Assembly: GCF_000833025.1 (NCBI RefSeq)
Contig: NZ_CP010817.1
Location: forward strand, 1,984,001-2,048,000
Length of the DNA: 64,000 nt
Direction of reading: 5' to 3'
Source: Myroides profundi
Lineage (GTDB): Bacteria; Bacteroidota; Bacteroidia; Flavobacteriales; Flavobacteriaceae
The translations under genes were made by a program, and so were the position numbers. How positions within the stretch are numbered: position 1 is the stretch's first letter; each line of letters starts with the position of its first letter. Below are positions 44,169 through 53,338 of the stretch, piece by piece. Under the pieces are notes generated by a model. It searched no databases. It saw only the letters and a list, made by a program, of their open reading frames with translations, and had not been told where the DNA came from.

Positions 44169-45033
44169 AATTAAGCTGACTATAGATGAGTAATGCTATT
44201 GACACAACAGCTAATGATAAACCAATAATATTTAGCTTAGATAGTTTTTCTTTAAAAGCAAAATATCCTATAAGCGTACCTAAAAGAATAACTCCATAAT
44301 TCATTCCTGCAAAGACTACAGTCGGATTATCCGAAAAAGCTTTATGTGCATTTAAGTAGAAGTATATATTCATAAAGTTTAGCAAACCTACTAAACCTCC
44401 AAATAGTAAAGTTCTTTTATTTACTCTAAAATTAATCCTTTTAATAATTAAGTAAGTGCTATAAGAAATTAAAGAAAGTATTAAAGAACAAGTAAATATG
44501 TAAAATAGAGTAGAAGTGTAGGGGATTGAACTATGTAACGCTACTTGCTTAAAACATACGTCAATTACTCCAAAACCAATAAAAACAAAAAGTAAGTATA
44601 AATAATTGTTTTTACTCTTCATTTCATTACTATCGTTTTTGTTTAAGATTAAACCTATAGAGACAAAACCTATCAATAAAGCAGTATATTTTAAATTAGA
44701 AATATTTTCTTTAAAAATAAACACAGATGCTAATATTGGAATAAACAAAGACATTCTTTGGGCAATATCAGTTTTTATAATTCCTGTATTTTTAATACTT
44801 AGATATTGAACTAAAAATATAGTAGGTAATAAAAGACCTAAACCAATAATTAGAAATAAAGGAAAGTCTGTAATAGATACAGCTGAAGGTTTAAAAATTA
44901 AGAATGATAAAAGTACTGTAGTAATATAGTTTAAGATAATAATCTGAAATATATTAGTTTTTTCTTTTTTTAAAAGCTTAAACAGAACTCCAACAGAAAT
45001 ACTACTTAAAATACTAAGTATAAGATAGAGCAT
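44167..45033 (-). CDS. EamA/DMT-family transporter
   Basis: This 288-residue protein has ten predicted membrane helices in two EamA-like halves. Each half ends in a segment of the SIGLSLAVVSIALLIYSQ type. Drug/metabolite superfamily exporters of this kind move amino acids, nucleobases or other metabolites; the substrate is unknown. The upstream region carries two 22-bp tandem repeats with -7-like boxes, and an AraC regulator is divergent. Confidence 0.88.
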   Translation of the reverse strand: MLYLILSILSSISVGVLFKLLKKEKTNIFQIIILNYITTVLLSFLIFKPSAVSITDFPLFLIIGLGLLLPTIFLVQYLSIKNTGIIKTDIAQRMSLFIPILASVFIFKENISNLKYTALLIGFVSIGLILNKNDSNEMKSKNNYLYLLFVFIGFGVIDVCFKQVALHSSIPYTSTLFYIFTCSLILSLISYSTYLIIKRINFRVNKRTLLFGGLVGLLNFMNIYFYLNAHKAFSDNPTVVFAGMNYGVILLGTLIGYFAFKEKLSKLNIIGLSLAVVSIALLIYSQLN

Positions 45034-45042
45034 TAGATTTAA

Positions 45043-45094
45043 TTTATAATTGATACAAATATACTTTATAATTGATACAAATATACTTTATAAT
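45043..45094 (-). promoter_or_regulatory. Two tandem 22-bp repeats carrying -7 boxes
   Basis: On the plus strand the unit is 22 bases beginning TTTATAATTGATACAAATAT (45043-45064 and 45065-45086), with a third partial unit TTTATAAT at 45087-45094. On the minus strand each unit contains TATATTTG, a perfect TAnnTTTG -7 box, about 20 and 42 bases before the EamA start. The 22-bp period equals about two helical turns, so it may also be an operator for the adjacent AraC protein. Confidence 0.6.
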
Positions 45095-45282
45095 AACTTA
45101 GAATAGGAAGTAGATTTAACAATAAAATAATCTATTTTACATAATATGTATTATAAATATACAGTATCTAATATAGATATAACTAATCACTAACTGAATT
45201 AACTAGTTCTTATATTAATAAAATTTACTAATTTTGTACAAAATATTATAGTATATTTAATATTTTAAGTTTTATAATTAAT

Positions 45283-46152
45283 ATGAAAAAGATACCTCGA
45301 TATAACAGTTGTGACTTATTGGATCAAAATAATGTTTTAAAGGATTGCGTCATTTTTGATTTGCATAGAATTATTCAAATGCGTAATAATGTTGTTTCAG
45401 TTGCACATCAACATTCTTTTTATCAAATATTACTTATAATTAATGGTACAGGGATTCATCATATAGATAATCGTATCTATTCAGTAACTAAAGGAGATAT
45501 TTTCTTTTTAGCTCCAGGTCAAGTTCATAGATGGGATTTTAATGAAACCACACAAGGTTTTATAATAAACTTTACTGCTGATTTTTTCTCTTCTTTTCTT
45601 TTAAATAAAGACTTCATTCAGTTACTCCCTTTTTTTGAGTATAATTCAGAATATACTAAGCTTAATATATTTAAACAGTATTCTACGATAGTTAATATAT
45701 TTGACAAAATAACTTTTGAATTTCAAATAAAAGAAACTACAGATCTTAATCTGATTCGTATATATATACTAGAATTATTACTTCTTATCAAAAAGCAAGT
45801 AAACGAAGAATACAATTTTTCATATACACAGTTACAGCCAACTAATCTTATCAAACAATTTGAACACTTAGTTGAGAAAAACTTCTATGAATTAAGGTTT
45901 CCAAAAGAATATGCTAAACTATTATATGTAACGCCAAATTACTTAAATGCTATATGTCAAAAGATTAAGGGACAGTCTGCAGGCGAAATTATAAGAAGTC
46001 GTATTTTATTAGAAAGTAAAAGACTACTAGTCAATACTAATCTATCAGCAGGTGAAATAGCTTATAAATTAAGCTTTAAGGACAACTCCTATTTCTCAAG
46101 ATTTTTTAAAAAATATGTAGGAGTATCACCTGATGAATATAGAAAATCATAA
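45283..46152 (+). CDS. AraC family transcriptional regulator
   Basis: This 289-residue protein has an N-terminal cupin-like domain (HQHSFYQILLIINGTGIHHIDN) and a C-terminal double HTH (about residues 185-289) with YAKLLYVTPNYLNAICQKI and AGEIAYKLSFKDNSYFSRFFKKYVGVSPDEYRKS. It is divergent from the DMT transporter, 249 bases apart, and is a likely regulator of it. Confidence 0.92.
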   Translation: MKKIPRYNSCDLLDQNNVLKDCVIFDLHRIIQMRNNVVSVAHQHSFYQILLIINGTGIHHIDNRIYSVTKGDIFFLAPGQVHRWDFNETTQGFIINFTADFFSSFLLNKDFIQLLPFFEYNSEYTKLNIFKQYSTIVNIFDKITFEFQIKETTDLNLIRIYILELLLLIKKQVNEEYNFSYTQLQPTNLIKQFEHLVEKNFYELRFPKEYAKLLYVTPNYLNAICQKIKGQSAGEIIRSRILLESKRLLVNTNLSAGEIAYKLSFKDNSYFSRFFKKYVGVSPDEYRKS

Positions 46153-46180
46153 TTGCTTTTAATAGCGTAAAAATGAACAA

Positions 46181-46216
46181 AAAAAATAGCAACAAATACA
46201 TTTGTTGCTATTTTTT
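46181..46216. terminator. Bidirectional terminator, 17-bp perfect stem
   Basis: AAAAAATAGCAACAAAT (46181-46197) and ATTTGTTGCTATTTTTT (46200-46216), with only two bases between. It lies between the AraC gene (plus) and menC (minus), with A and T tails on both sides. Confidence 0.85.
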
Positions 46217-46222
46217 TATTTC

Positions 46223-47266
46223 TTAATTATCTAAGATTGAATCATCCCATTGAAGTTGATCATCATACCATAATGCCCCATTCTTAACTACTAATGGAGC
46301 GTTTATATTATTGGTATAAAGTGCTCCTGTTCCTAATCCTTGTGGCATATTAGACTTAAGTGTATAAGTCCATTGCGCTATAGCATTAAGGCCAATATTA
46401 CTTTCTAATGCAGAAGTTATCCACCAACCAATATTTCTTTCTTTAGCTAATTTTATCCATTCAAGACTACCTTTAAATCCTCCTATTAGACTTGGCTTTA
46501 AGATAATGTATTGAGGCATAATGTTATCTAAAAGAGCTGCCTTATCAGTATAGCTAGTAACACCTATTAATTCTTCATCTAAAGCTATAGGAAGTGGAGT
46601 TATTTTACATAATTCCTCCATTTTAGCTTCTTGATGTTGTTTTATAGGTTGTTCTATACTATGTAAATTTAATAAACTTAAGAGCTCTAGTTTAAACATA
46701 GCCTCTTCAGGATGAAAGCCTCCATTAGCATCTACTCTAAGTTCTATTTGTTCTGCAGAAAAATGTTTTCTTATGTATTTAAGTAAACCAAGCTCTTTAT
46801 CGAAATCAATAGCGCCAATCTTTAACTTAACACAATTAAAGCCTTCTTTTAGCTTTTCATCTATCTGTTCTTTCATGAAGGCCTCCTCTCCCATCCATAC
46901 TAAACCATTAATGGCTATAGCATCCTTATTGTCAGTAAAGTTAGAAGGAAATAAGATAAAGGGATTCTCACTTTCTAAAGAAAGAAAAGCTTGTTCTAGA
47001 CCAAACTGTATAGACGGCCAATCTCTTAGTTCTTCCCAAAGTTTTTCTTGACCTAAATGAATATTCTCTACTGTCCACTGTAGTTTTTCTTCATAATCAG
47101 GTCTATCATCAAAACTAAGAGAGCGCAGTATACCGCACTCTCCTATTCCTATCTTATTATTTTCTTCTAATACAATATACCAAGTCTCTTTCTCTGTAAG
47201 AATTCCTCTAGAGGTACCAGAAGGTCTTTTGAATATTAAATTATATTTTTTATATCTAGCAGTCAT
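46223..47266 (-). CDS. menC: o-Succinylbenzoate synthase
   Basis: This 347-residue member of the enolase superfamily dehydrates SHCHC to o-succinylbenzoate in menaquinone synthesis. Visible motifs: CVKLKIGAID (KxK-type catalytic Lys), RVDANGGF (metal Asp), SIEQPIK (metal Glu), LPIALDEE (metal Asp) and ILKPSLIGG (second catalytic Lys). It is the last gene of a minus-strand cluster with menA and an UPF0173-type hydrolase, 2 bases after the hydrolase stop. Confidence 0.93.
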   Translation of the reverse strand: MTARYKKYNLIFKRPSGTSRGILTEKETWYIVLEENNKIGIGECGILRSLSFDDRPDYEEKLQWTVENIHLGQEKLWEELRDWPSIQFGLEQAFLSLESENPFILFPSNFTDNKDAIAINGLVWMGEEAFMKEQIDEKLKEGFNCVKLKIGAIDFDKELGLLKYIRKHFSAEQIELRVDANGGFHPEEAMFKLELLSLLNLHSIEQPIKQHQEAKMEELCKITPLPIALDEELIGVTSYTDKAALLDNIMPQYIILKPSLIGGFKGSLEWIKLAKERNIGWWITSALESNIGLNAIAQWTYTLKSNMPQGLGTGALYTNNINAPLVVKNGALWYDDQLQWDDSILDN

Positions 47267-47268
47267 AA

Positions 47269-47955
47269 CTATAAAGTTAAGCTTTCTCCAATATTTAGAA
47301 GCATAAGATCTTTTCCTTTCTCAAAGAACTTACGTTTAGCTTCTTCATGATCTATCTCTATATATCCAAATGTATCAAAGTGGTATCCTAAGACTTTATC
47401 ACATTTAACAAAGTCTGAAGCTACAACAGCCTCATCTATATCCATAGTGAAGTTACTTCCTATTGGCAAAATAGCTAAGTCTAGATTAGTAAACATAGGT
47501 ATTAACTTCATATCCATAGTAAGGGATGTATCACCAGCTATATAGATATTCTTATTTTTACTTTCTATTACGAACCCACCAGGTTGTCCTCCATAACTTC
47601 CATCAGGAAAAGAACTAGAGTGGATAGCTGGAGTATATTTTAATTTTCCAAAGTCAAACATCCATGATCCTCCGTGGTTCATAGGGTGAGCCTGAAAACC
47701 TTTTGCTTCATAATGTCCTGCTATTTCTGCATTAGATACTATAACTGCCTCTGGATTATTCTTAGCTATACGTTCTACATCAGCTATGTGATCTCCATGA
47801 GCATGAGTGATAAGAATATAGTCTACTTTTATAGCATCTACATCTATTCCTTTAGCAGCAGGTAGTGGGTTTCCTGATATAAAAGGATCCACTATAATAT
47901 TAATGTCTTCGATCTTAATACCTAAGCAGGCATGTCCATAATATGTAATATCCAT
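47269..47955 (-). CDS. UPF0173-type metal-dependent hydrolase
   Basis: This 228-residue metallo-beta-lactamase-fold protein has the metal site THAHGDHIAD (HxHxDH), followed by HGGSWMFDFG, AGDTSLTMDMKL and a late GYHFDTFG histidine. Members of the UPF0173 family are predicted hydrolases without assigned substrate. Its place between menA and menC suggests a link to menaquinone synthesis or an associated thioester, which is inference. Confidence 0.9.
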   Translation of the reverse strand: MDITYYGHACLGIKIEDINIIVDPFISGNPLPAAKGIDVDAIKVDYILITHAHGDHIADVERIAKNNPEAVIVSNAEIAGHYEAKGFQAHPMNHGGSWMFDFGKLKYTPAIHSSSFPDGSYGGQPGGFVIESKNKNIYIAGDTSLTMDMKLIPMFTNLDLAILPIGSNFTMDIDEAVVASDFVKCDKVLGYHFDTFGYIEIDHEEAKRKFFEKGKDLMLLNIGESLTL

Positions 47956-47966
47956 AATTCTAATTT

Positions 47967-48878
47967 TTAAAGTACTAAAGCTATTGAAAATAATACAGAA
48001 AGTAAAAAAGTACTTAATGCAACTATTTTCATTTGTGAATCTAATTCTCTAGGTTCTCTGTTTTTCTTTACAAAACTCAAGTGTTTTAATAAAGGAATAT
48101 AAGCGATTATAAAGAAATATTTTACTATTGAGAAATTAGCATGTATTCCATAAACGATGAAAGCTATTAAAGCAAATAGAACAATAAAATAATGATACTG
48201 TTTAGCGCCCTGTCTACCTAACTTTACAGCTAATGTGTTTTTACCAACTAATTTGTCAGATTCTAAATCTCGCATATTATTAATATTTAATACAGCTATA
48301 CTTAGATTTCCTACAGCTATAGCAGGTAAGATTACCCAATAATCAAATACTTGACCGTATAGATAGAAAGATCCCAACACACTCACTAAACCAAAGAAGA
48401 TAAATACAAATAAATCTCCTAATCCTTTATAGCCGTATGCTCCTGATCCTACCGTATATTTAATAGCTGCTGCAACACAAGCTACTCCTAAAACAAAGAA
48501 AAAGATAGAAGTGAAAAAATTATCCTTACCAAAGGAAATATAAATTAGAACTAAAGCAGAAATAAGCGATAACAATGAAGTAATGATTACTCCTTGCTTC
48601 ATTTCCTTAGGAGTGATTAAACCACTCTGTAAAGCTCTCTGTGGGCCTATACGAGTTTCATTATCTGTTCCTTTTACTCCATCTCCATAATCATTTGCAA
48701 AATTTGAAAGAATCTGAAGTAATAAAGTTGTCAATATTGCAAAGGAAAAGATACTTAGAAAAGAAGTATTTGTAGAAAAATAAGGATATGCACATGCACT
48801 ACCAACGATTATTCCAGAAACAGAAAGAGGTAAAGTACGCAATCTTGCAGCACCTACCCATGCTTTAATTTTTATCAT
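47967..48878 (-). CDS. menA: 1,4-dihydroxy-2-naphthoate polyprenyltransferase
   Basis: This 303-residue integral membrane prenyltransferase of the UbiA superfamily attaches the polyprenyl tail in menaquinone synthesis. The first aspartate-rich motif is NDYGDGVKGTD (about residues 64-74) and the second is NMRDLESDKLVGKNTLAV. About eight to nine helices are present. It starts the minus-strand cluster menA, hydrolase, menC; menB is transcribed separately 1.2 kb upstream. Confidence 0.94.
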   Translation of the reverse strand: MIKIKAWVGAARLRTLPLSVSGIIVGSACAYPYFSTNTSFLSIFSFAILTTLLLQILSNFANDYGDGVKGTDNETRIGPQRALQSGLITPKEMKQGVIITSLLSLISALVLIYISFGKDNFFTSIFFFVLGVACVAAAIKYTVGSGAYGYKGLGDLFVFIFFGLVSVLGSFYLYGQVFDYWVILPAIAVGNLSIAVLNINNMRDLESDKLVGKNTLAVKLGRQGAKQYHYFIVLFALIAFIVYGIHANFSIVKYFFIIAYIPLLKHLSFVKKNREPRELDSQMKIVALSTFLLSVLFSIALVL

Positions 48879-49003
48879 CTATATATTTAAGTAATACTAA
48901 AAGCTTATTGCATTTAGAAAGGTATTAGAAGCCAAAATTAAATAGAATTTATGAGATACGATAACGTTTGTACGAGTCTATCTACTAATATTTATACTAT
49001 CGC

Positions 49004-49306
49004 TTAGCCAATAAGTTTTAGCTTAAGATATTTATGTGGTTTGGCGAAGGTATAATATAAAGCATAAAGTGGATTCGCTCCTTTTACAGAGAAAGTCAAA
49101 GTTTGATCTTCTGCTATTTCAAAAATAATAGCATTAGAGGTGTTCCAATCTATTTTAGTACTAAGAATATGTTTACCTTCTGAAATATCAAAAGTCATTT
49201 CTGTTCCATTAGCTATAGACCCTATTTTCTCTCCATCTAAGAAAATAGTATAATTTCTAAATCGTTCTACAAATGCCTTTTTTCTTCTTAATATTAATTT
49301 TGCCAT
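49004..49306 (-). CDS. Hypothetical protein, small beta-rich
   Basis: This 100-residue protein has no signal peptide. Its beta-rich sequence (YTIFLDGEKIGSIANGTEMTFDISEGKHILSTKI) looks like a PEGA-type small sheet domain, where a Gly-Glu turn and HxL pattern recur. The rest (NPLYALYYTFAKPHKYLKLKLIG) is basic. Function unknown. It lies upstream of menA on the same strand, separated by 125 bases. Confidence 0.75.
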   Translation of the reverse strand: MAKLILRRKKAFVERFRNYTIFLDGEKIGSIANGTEMTFDISEGKHILSTKIDWNTSNAIIFEIAEDQTLTFSVKGANPLYALYYTFAKPHKYLKLKLIG

Positions 49307-49721
49307 TTTCTACTGTCTCCTGGTTTGTAGTAAAGTTAAAAAGTTATTCAAGAATTAAGGGTATAAAGTCAGAAGTTATTTAAAAACTTTTTAGAGTAGT
49401 ATTCTACTCTGTTTATTCTCTTTTAAATCCCTATATTTCATCCTATAATAATAAGTTATAATCACTTATTAATTATTATAACTTGTTTATTATCAGCATA
49501 TATTACATATTATGTAAAGTAATAATTTAAGTAAATAAGAAGCTTAAAATCTAATCTATAAGATTACCAATATAGAGGATTTGAACCAGATAAGGGAGTA
49601 GAATTAGCTAATAAACACTTCTTTTTTAAATTAAGAATAAGGTTATTTTGAAAAAAAAATTAGCTTTATTACAATTCAGTTAGATACTAATAGACACTGA
49701 TTTAATAACTATCTAAATAAA

Positions 49722-49817
49722 GTTTCTTCGGAGAGTCATTGGGCACTCTTTGGATGTTCTTCGGAAAAAGGGCCTCTGTTCCGAAGAAACACTGAACTTT
49801 ACCGAATACCTTCCGAA
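49722..49817. repeat. Second copy of the TTCGGAA palindromic core
   Basis: GTTTCTTCGGA (49722-49732) pairs with TCCGAAGAAAC (49780-49790), and TTCTTCGGAA (49757-49766) with TTCCGAAGAA (49779-49788). As in the element near 29701-29765 the order is TTCGGA, then TTCGGAAAAAGGG, then TTCCGAA, then CCTTCCGAACAAA. Spacing differs, and the flanks do not show the same inverted ends. Confidence 0.6.
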
Positions 49818-49989
49818 CAAAGAGGATATTGAAATATATTACATTACTAAAAACCAATGAGTTACATCTTTTAAATTGCCTTTTTTTGTAAAAAAGTGGA
49901 AGTTTTTGGACTTTTTAGGAAAATAATGCCAAAATATTCCATCTAGACTTCACCTATAATTAAATTTTAGTATACTTCCCTCCTTAGCT

Positions 49990-50023
49990 TATATAAAAAA
50001 GCCATCCAATTTTTGGATGGCTT
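49990..50023 (-). terminator. Terminator after menB
   Basis: AAGCCATCCAA (49999-50009) pairs with TTGGATGGCTT (50013-50023) with a 3-base loop. On the minus strand a T run (AAAAAA on plus, 49995-50000) follows the stem. Confidence 0.82.
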
Positions 50024-50055
50024 CTATATCTCTAGAGTTTATTAAATATAAACTA

Positions 50056-50895
50056 CTATGGAATCCATTTTTTAGGGAAGTTAGGCTTTCTCTTTTCTAA
50101 GAATGCATTTCTTCCTTCTATAGCTTCATCAGTCATATAAGCCAGACGAGTTGCCTCACCTGCGAATACCTGTTGACCTACCATTCCATCGTCTGTTAAG
50201 TTCATCGCGAACTTAAGCATCTTGATAGAAGTAGGTGATTTAGCTAATACCTCTTGTGCCCATTCATAAGCGGTATCTTCTAATTCTGTATGAGGAATAA
50301 CAGCATTTACCATTCCCATTTCGAAAGCTTCTTGAGCAGAATAGTTTCTACCTAAGAAGAAGATCTCTCTTGCTTTTTTCTGACCCACCATTTTAGCTAA
50401 ATATGCAGAACCATATCCACCATCAAAACTTGTTACATCAGCATCAGTTTGTTTAAAGATAGCGTGTTCTTTACTCGCTAGAGTCATATCACATACTACG
50501 TGTAAGCTATGCCCTCCTCCTACAGCCCATCCTGGAACTACAGCGATTACTACCTTAGGCATAAATCTGATAAGACGTTGTACTTCTAAGATATTTAGAC
50601 GATGCATACCATCATCTCCTACATATCCTTGATGTCCTCTAGCCTTTTGATCTCCTCCACTACAGAATGAATAAACTCCATCTTTAGGTGATGGCCCTTC
50701 TGCAGATAATAATACTACTCCGATAGATGTATCTTCTTGTGCATCATAGAATGCACGATATAGTTCACTAGTTGTTTTTGGTCTAAAAGCATTGCGAACC
50801 TCTGGTCTATTAAAAGCAATACGAGCTACTCCATCACACTTTTTGTATGTAATATCCTCAAACTCGATAGCTGTTTCCCATTGAATCTTACTCAT
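50056..50895 (-). CDS. menB: 1,4-dihydroxy-2-naphthoyl-CoA synthase
   Basis: This 279-residue crotonase-fold enzyme closes the ring of o-succinylbenzoyl-CoA in menaquinone synthesis. The start MSKIQWETAIEF at 50895 is chosen over upstream ATGs because it matches the family's usual start. RPEVRNAFRPKT, LSAEGPSPKDGVYSFCSGGDQKARG (oxyanion-hole loop) and WAVGGGHSLHVVCDMTLAS follow, and TDADVTSFDGGYGSAYLAK is typical. A 71-base spacer separates it from the divergent C1 peptidase. Confidence 0.95.
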   Translation of the reverse strand: MSKIQWETAIEFEDITYKKCDGVARIAFNRPEVRNAFRPKTTSELYRAFYDAQEDTSIGVVLLSAEGPSPKDGVYSFCSGGDQKARGHQGYVGDDGMHRLNILEVQRLIRFMPKVVIAVVPGWAVGGGHSLHVVCDMTLASKEHAIFKQTDADVTSFDGGYGSAYLAKMVGQKKAREIFFLGRNYSAQEAFEMGMVNAVIPHTELEDTAYEWAQEVLAKSPTSIKMLKFAMNLTDDGMVGQQVFAGEATRLAYMTDEAIEGRNAFLEKRKPNFPKKWIP

Positions 50896-50966
50896 AATGT
50901 TTTTTAATTTAGGGTAAAAATAACCTATTTTTTGCATTATATTGCCATTCCAAAACATTATAATCC

Positions 50967-52082
50967 ATGAAAAAAACACTATTATCCCTATCTGTCCTAT
51001 TTCTTGGACTAGGCGCATACGCTCAAAAGTATGATTTTCAAAACATTGTAGATATTCAAGGTACACCTGTTATCAGTCAAGGAAAAACAGGAACTTGCTG
51101 GAGCTTTAGTACTTCTTCATTCTTAGAATCTGAAATAATTAGAAAAACCAACAAGCATATTGACCTTTCTGAGATGTATAATGTCAGAAATACATACCCT
51201 AAAAAAATAGAAAACTATATTCTTAGACAAGGAAAGACTCAATTCGGTGAAGGTGGTTTAGCTCACGATGTGATTAACAGTATGAGAGATTATGGATTAG
51301 TTCCTGTAGAAGCATATTCTGGACTAGTAGGACAAGAAGCCTATGATCATAAAGAGTTGTTTAAAGTATTAAAGAGTCTAATAGATGCTTTTGCTAAGAG
51401 TGACGCTCCTATTTCTAGTAATTGGAAAGAACTAACTGAACACGTACTAGATATGTATATGGGAAGTAATATTAAAGAGTTTACTTATCAAGGCAAAAAA
51501 TATACTCCTGAGAGTTTCTTGAAAATGACTACCCTTAATCCTGATGATTATGTAACAATTTCTTCTTTCCAAAATAAAAAGAATTATTCTTCGTTTATTC
51601 TTAATATTCCAGATAATTTCTCTAATGGTAGTATGTATAATCTTCCACTAGAAGAGTATATTGCTAATATTGATTATGCTTTGGATAATGGCTATACGCT
51701 CTCTTTAGATTGTGATGTTTCAGAAAAAACGTTCTCTGGTAAATATGGAATTGCTTTTATTCCAAATGACAATGCTGATACAGAAAAAGGTTTAACAGAG
51801 ATTATTAAAGAGAAAGACATTACTGCTGATTACAGATTACAAGAGTTTTATAACTTTAATACCCAAGATGATCACCTAATGCATATCGTAGGAAAAGTAA
51901 AAGATCAAAAAGGAAATATTTACTATAAAGTTAAAAATTCATGGGGACCAAATAGTGATCGTGTAGGAAATGATGGTTATATTTACATGAGTATTCCATA
52001 CATGAAGTTAAAGTCTATTTCAGTGCTTTTACACAAAGATGGATTACTTAAAAAAACGAAAGAACAATTGAGAATACAGTAG
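50967..52082 (+). CDS. C1 family cysteine peptidase, aminopeptidase C/bleomycin hydrolase type
   Basis: This 371-residue papain-like enzyme has a signal peptide ending in GAYAQ. Catalytic residues are visible: Cys44 in GKTGTCWSFS, His306 in LMHIVGK and Asn324 in KNSWG. It is shorter than PepC/BLH (about 450) and exported, as in the Bacteroidota branch. It probably trims peptides in the periplasm. A terminator-like stem lies at 52100-52132. Confidence 0.9.
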   Translation: MKKTLLSLSVLFLGLGAYAQKYDFQNIVDIQGTPVISQGKTGTCWSFSTSSFLESEIIRKTNKHIDLSEMYNVRNTYPKKIENYILRQGKTQFGEGGLAHDVINSMRDYGLVPVEAYSGLVGQEAYDHKELFKVLKSLIDAFAKSDAPISSNWKELTEHVLDMYMGSNIKEFTYQGKKYTPESFLKMTTLNPDDYVTISSFQNKKNYSSFILNIPDNFSNGSMYNLPLEEYIANIDYALDNGYTLSLDCDVSEKTFSGKYGIAFIPNDNADTEKGLTEIIKEKDITADYRLQEFYNFNTQDDHLMHIVGKVKDQKGNIYYKVKNSWGPNSDRVGNDGYIYMSIPYMKLKSISVLLHKDGLLKKTKEQLRIQ

Positions 52083-52099
52083 TTATAAGATATTAAAAT

Positions 52100-52132
52100 A
52101 AGGCCAGTTATAAAATCACTCTAACTGGTCTT
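52100..52132 (+). terminator. Intrinsic terminator
   Basis: AAGGCCAGTTA (52100-52110) with TAACTGGTCTT (52122-52132), one G-T pair, followed by TTA. It ends the C1 peptidase gene 17 bases before the next start. Confidence 0.65.
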
Positions 52133-52148
52133 TTACTTAGAAGAACGA

Positions 52149-53327
52149 ATGATTAATAAAAGATATTTTGCAGTAACATTAATAGCAGCATTATCATTAT
52201 ATGCTTGCCAAGAGAATAAAGAATTAGCTACAAATATTCCTATCATAAAAGAACATAATGTACGTGTGGATAACCCTTATAAGGTGGAGTTTCCAGAAGT
52301 TACTACAGATTATATTTTAGAGAAGGCTCATATTATAGAGAATTTTTATAACGATAATATTAATAAAAACGGATATACAGGTAGTTTCTTAGTGGCTAAG
52401 AATGGTCAGATTATTTATGAGAACTATTCTGGAGTATCAGATAGAAGCGGAAACGACTCTATAGGAAGCGAGACCTCTATGCATGTTGCTTCTGTTGGTA
52501 AGGTTATCACAGCCGTTACTATTCTAAGATTAGTAGACAGTGGTAGATTAGACCTTAACCAGAGCGTATCTGAGATTATAGAAGGATTTCCTTATCCTGA
52601 GATAACGGTAAGAACCTTATTAAGTCACAGAAGTGGTTTGGGGTATTATGGATATTATAAGAATATCTGGGATAATAAAACCACTGTTACAAATGAAGAT
52701 GTAATAAAAGTCATTAATAAAAAAAGAGTATCACTAGACTTCACTCCTAATACTAAATTTACGTATAGTAATACTAACTATGTATTATTAGCGTCTATTG
52801 TAGAGAGAATCACTCAGAAGACATTTAGAGAAGCTGTAAGAGAGTTAATCTTTGATCCGTTAGAGATGAACCACAGTTTTGTTTTCGATGATTTAACCAA
52901 GAAGAATGAGGTAACACAATCTTTCTCTGGTGGGAAGAAACTAATGAGATGGGACTATATGGATGGAACTTATGGAGATAAAAACATCTATACCACTCCT
53001 AGAGATTTTCTGAAGTTTGATACTGCTTTATATTCTGATAATTTCCTAAGTGCTGATCTTAAACAAGAAATGTTTAAAGGATATAGCTTTGAGAAAAAAG
53101 GAAATAGAAATTATGGGTTAGGAATAAGATTATTAGAGATGGACAATGGCGATATGTATACGTATCACAATGGCTGGTGGAGAGGAAATACTTCTTCATA
53201 TATAAGACTAGCTAAAGATAATGTATGTATCATCTTGTTCTCTAATAAGTATTCTACATTGACTTATAAGACTATTCATTTATCTCATCATTTTGGAGAT
53301 TATCCCGTAGGAGATATGGAACTCTAA
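52149..53327 (+). CDS. Lipoprotein serine hydrolase, beta-lactamase/PBP class C family
   Basis: This 392-residue protein has a lipoprotein signal (ALSLYACQEN, lipobox Cys20). The active-site motifs are SVGKVIT (SxxK, near residue 116), YSNTNYV (YxN, near residue 211) and the HNGWWRGNTS segment in place of KTG. It is related in fold, not closely, to the gene at 3673-4704. It is likely anchored in the outer or inner membrane, facing the periplasm. Substrate unknown. It lies 11 bases before the flavin enzyme. Confidence 0.88.
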   Translation: MINKRYFAVTLIAALSLYACQENKELATNIPIIKEHNVRVDNPYKVEFPEVTTDYILEKAHIIENFYNDNINKNGYTGSFLVAKNGQIIYENYSGVSDRSGNDSIGSETSMHVASVGKVITAVTILRLVDSGRLDLNQSVSEIIEGFPYPEITVRTLLSHRSGLGYYGYYKNIWDNKTTVTNEDVIKVINKKRVSLDFTPNTKFTYSNTNYVLLASIVERITQKTFREAVRELIFDPLEMNHSFVFDDLTKKNEVTQSFSGGKKLMRWDYMDGTYGDKNIYTTPRDFLKFDTALYSDNFLSADLKQEMFKGYSFEKKGNRNYGLGIRLLEMDNGDMYTYHNGWWRGNTSSYIRLAKDNVCIILFSNKYSTLTYKTIHLSHHFGDYPVGDMEL

Positions 53328-53338
53328 AAATATAGATT

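Larger units (their letters stand above)
49307..50055. other. Spacer with TTCGGAA-type palindromic repeat and menB terminator
   Basis: No gene is seen on either strand. The part 49722-49817 resembles the core of the element at 29596-29866 (see that entry). A fragment with EPDKGVELANKHFF-like coding near 49580-49660 may be a gene relic, but it is too short to name. The 3' flank holds the menB terminator at 49990-50023. Confidence 0.5.

Noticed and set aside
49580..49660. Coding-like fragment with EPDKGVELANKHFF
   Set aside because: Only about 28 codons between stops and no recognisable family; mentioned in the spacer entry only. A similar string near 62745 is equally short.
50896..51066. Upstream extension of menB to 51066
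   Set aside because: The extension runs into the divergent C1 peptidase coding region and is unlike the family; MSKIQWE at 50895 is the normal start.
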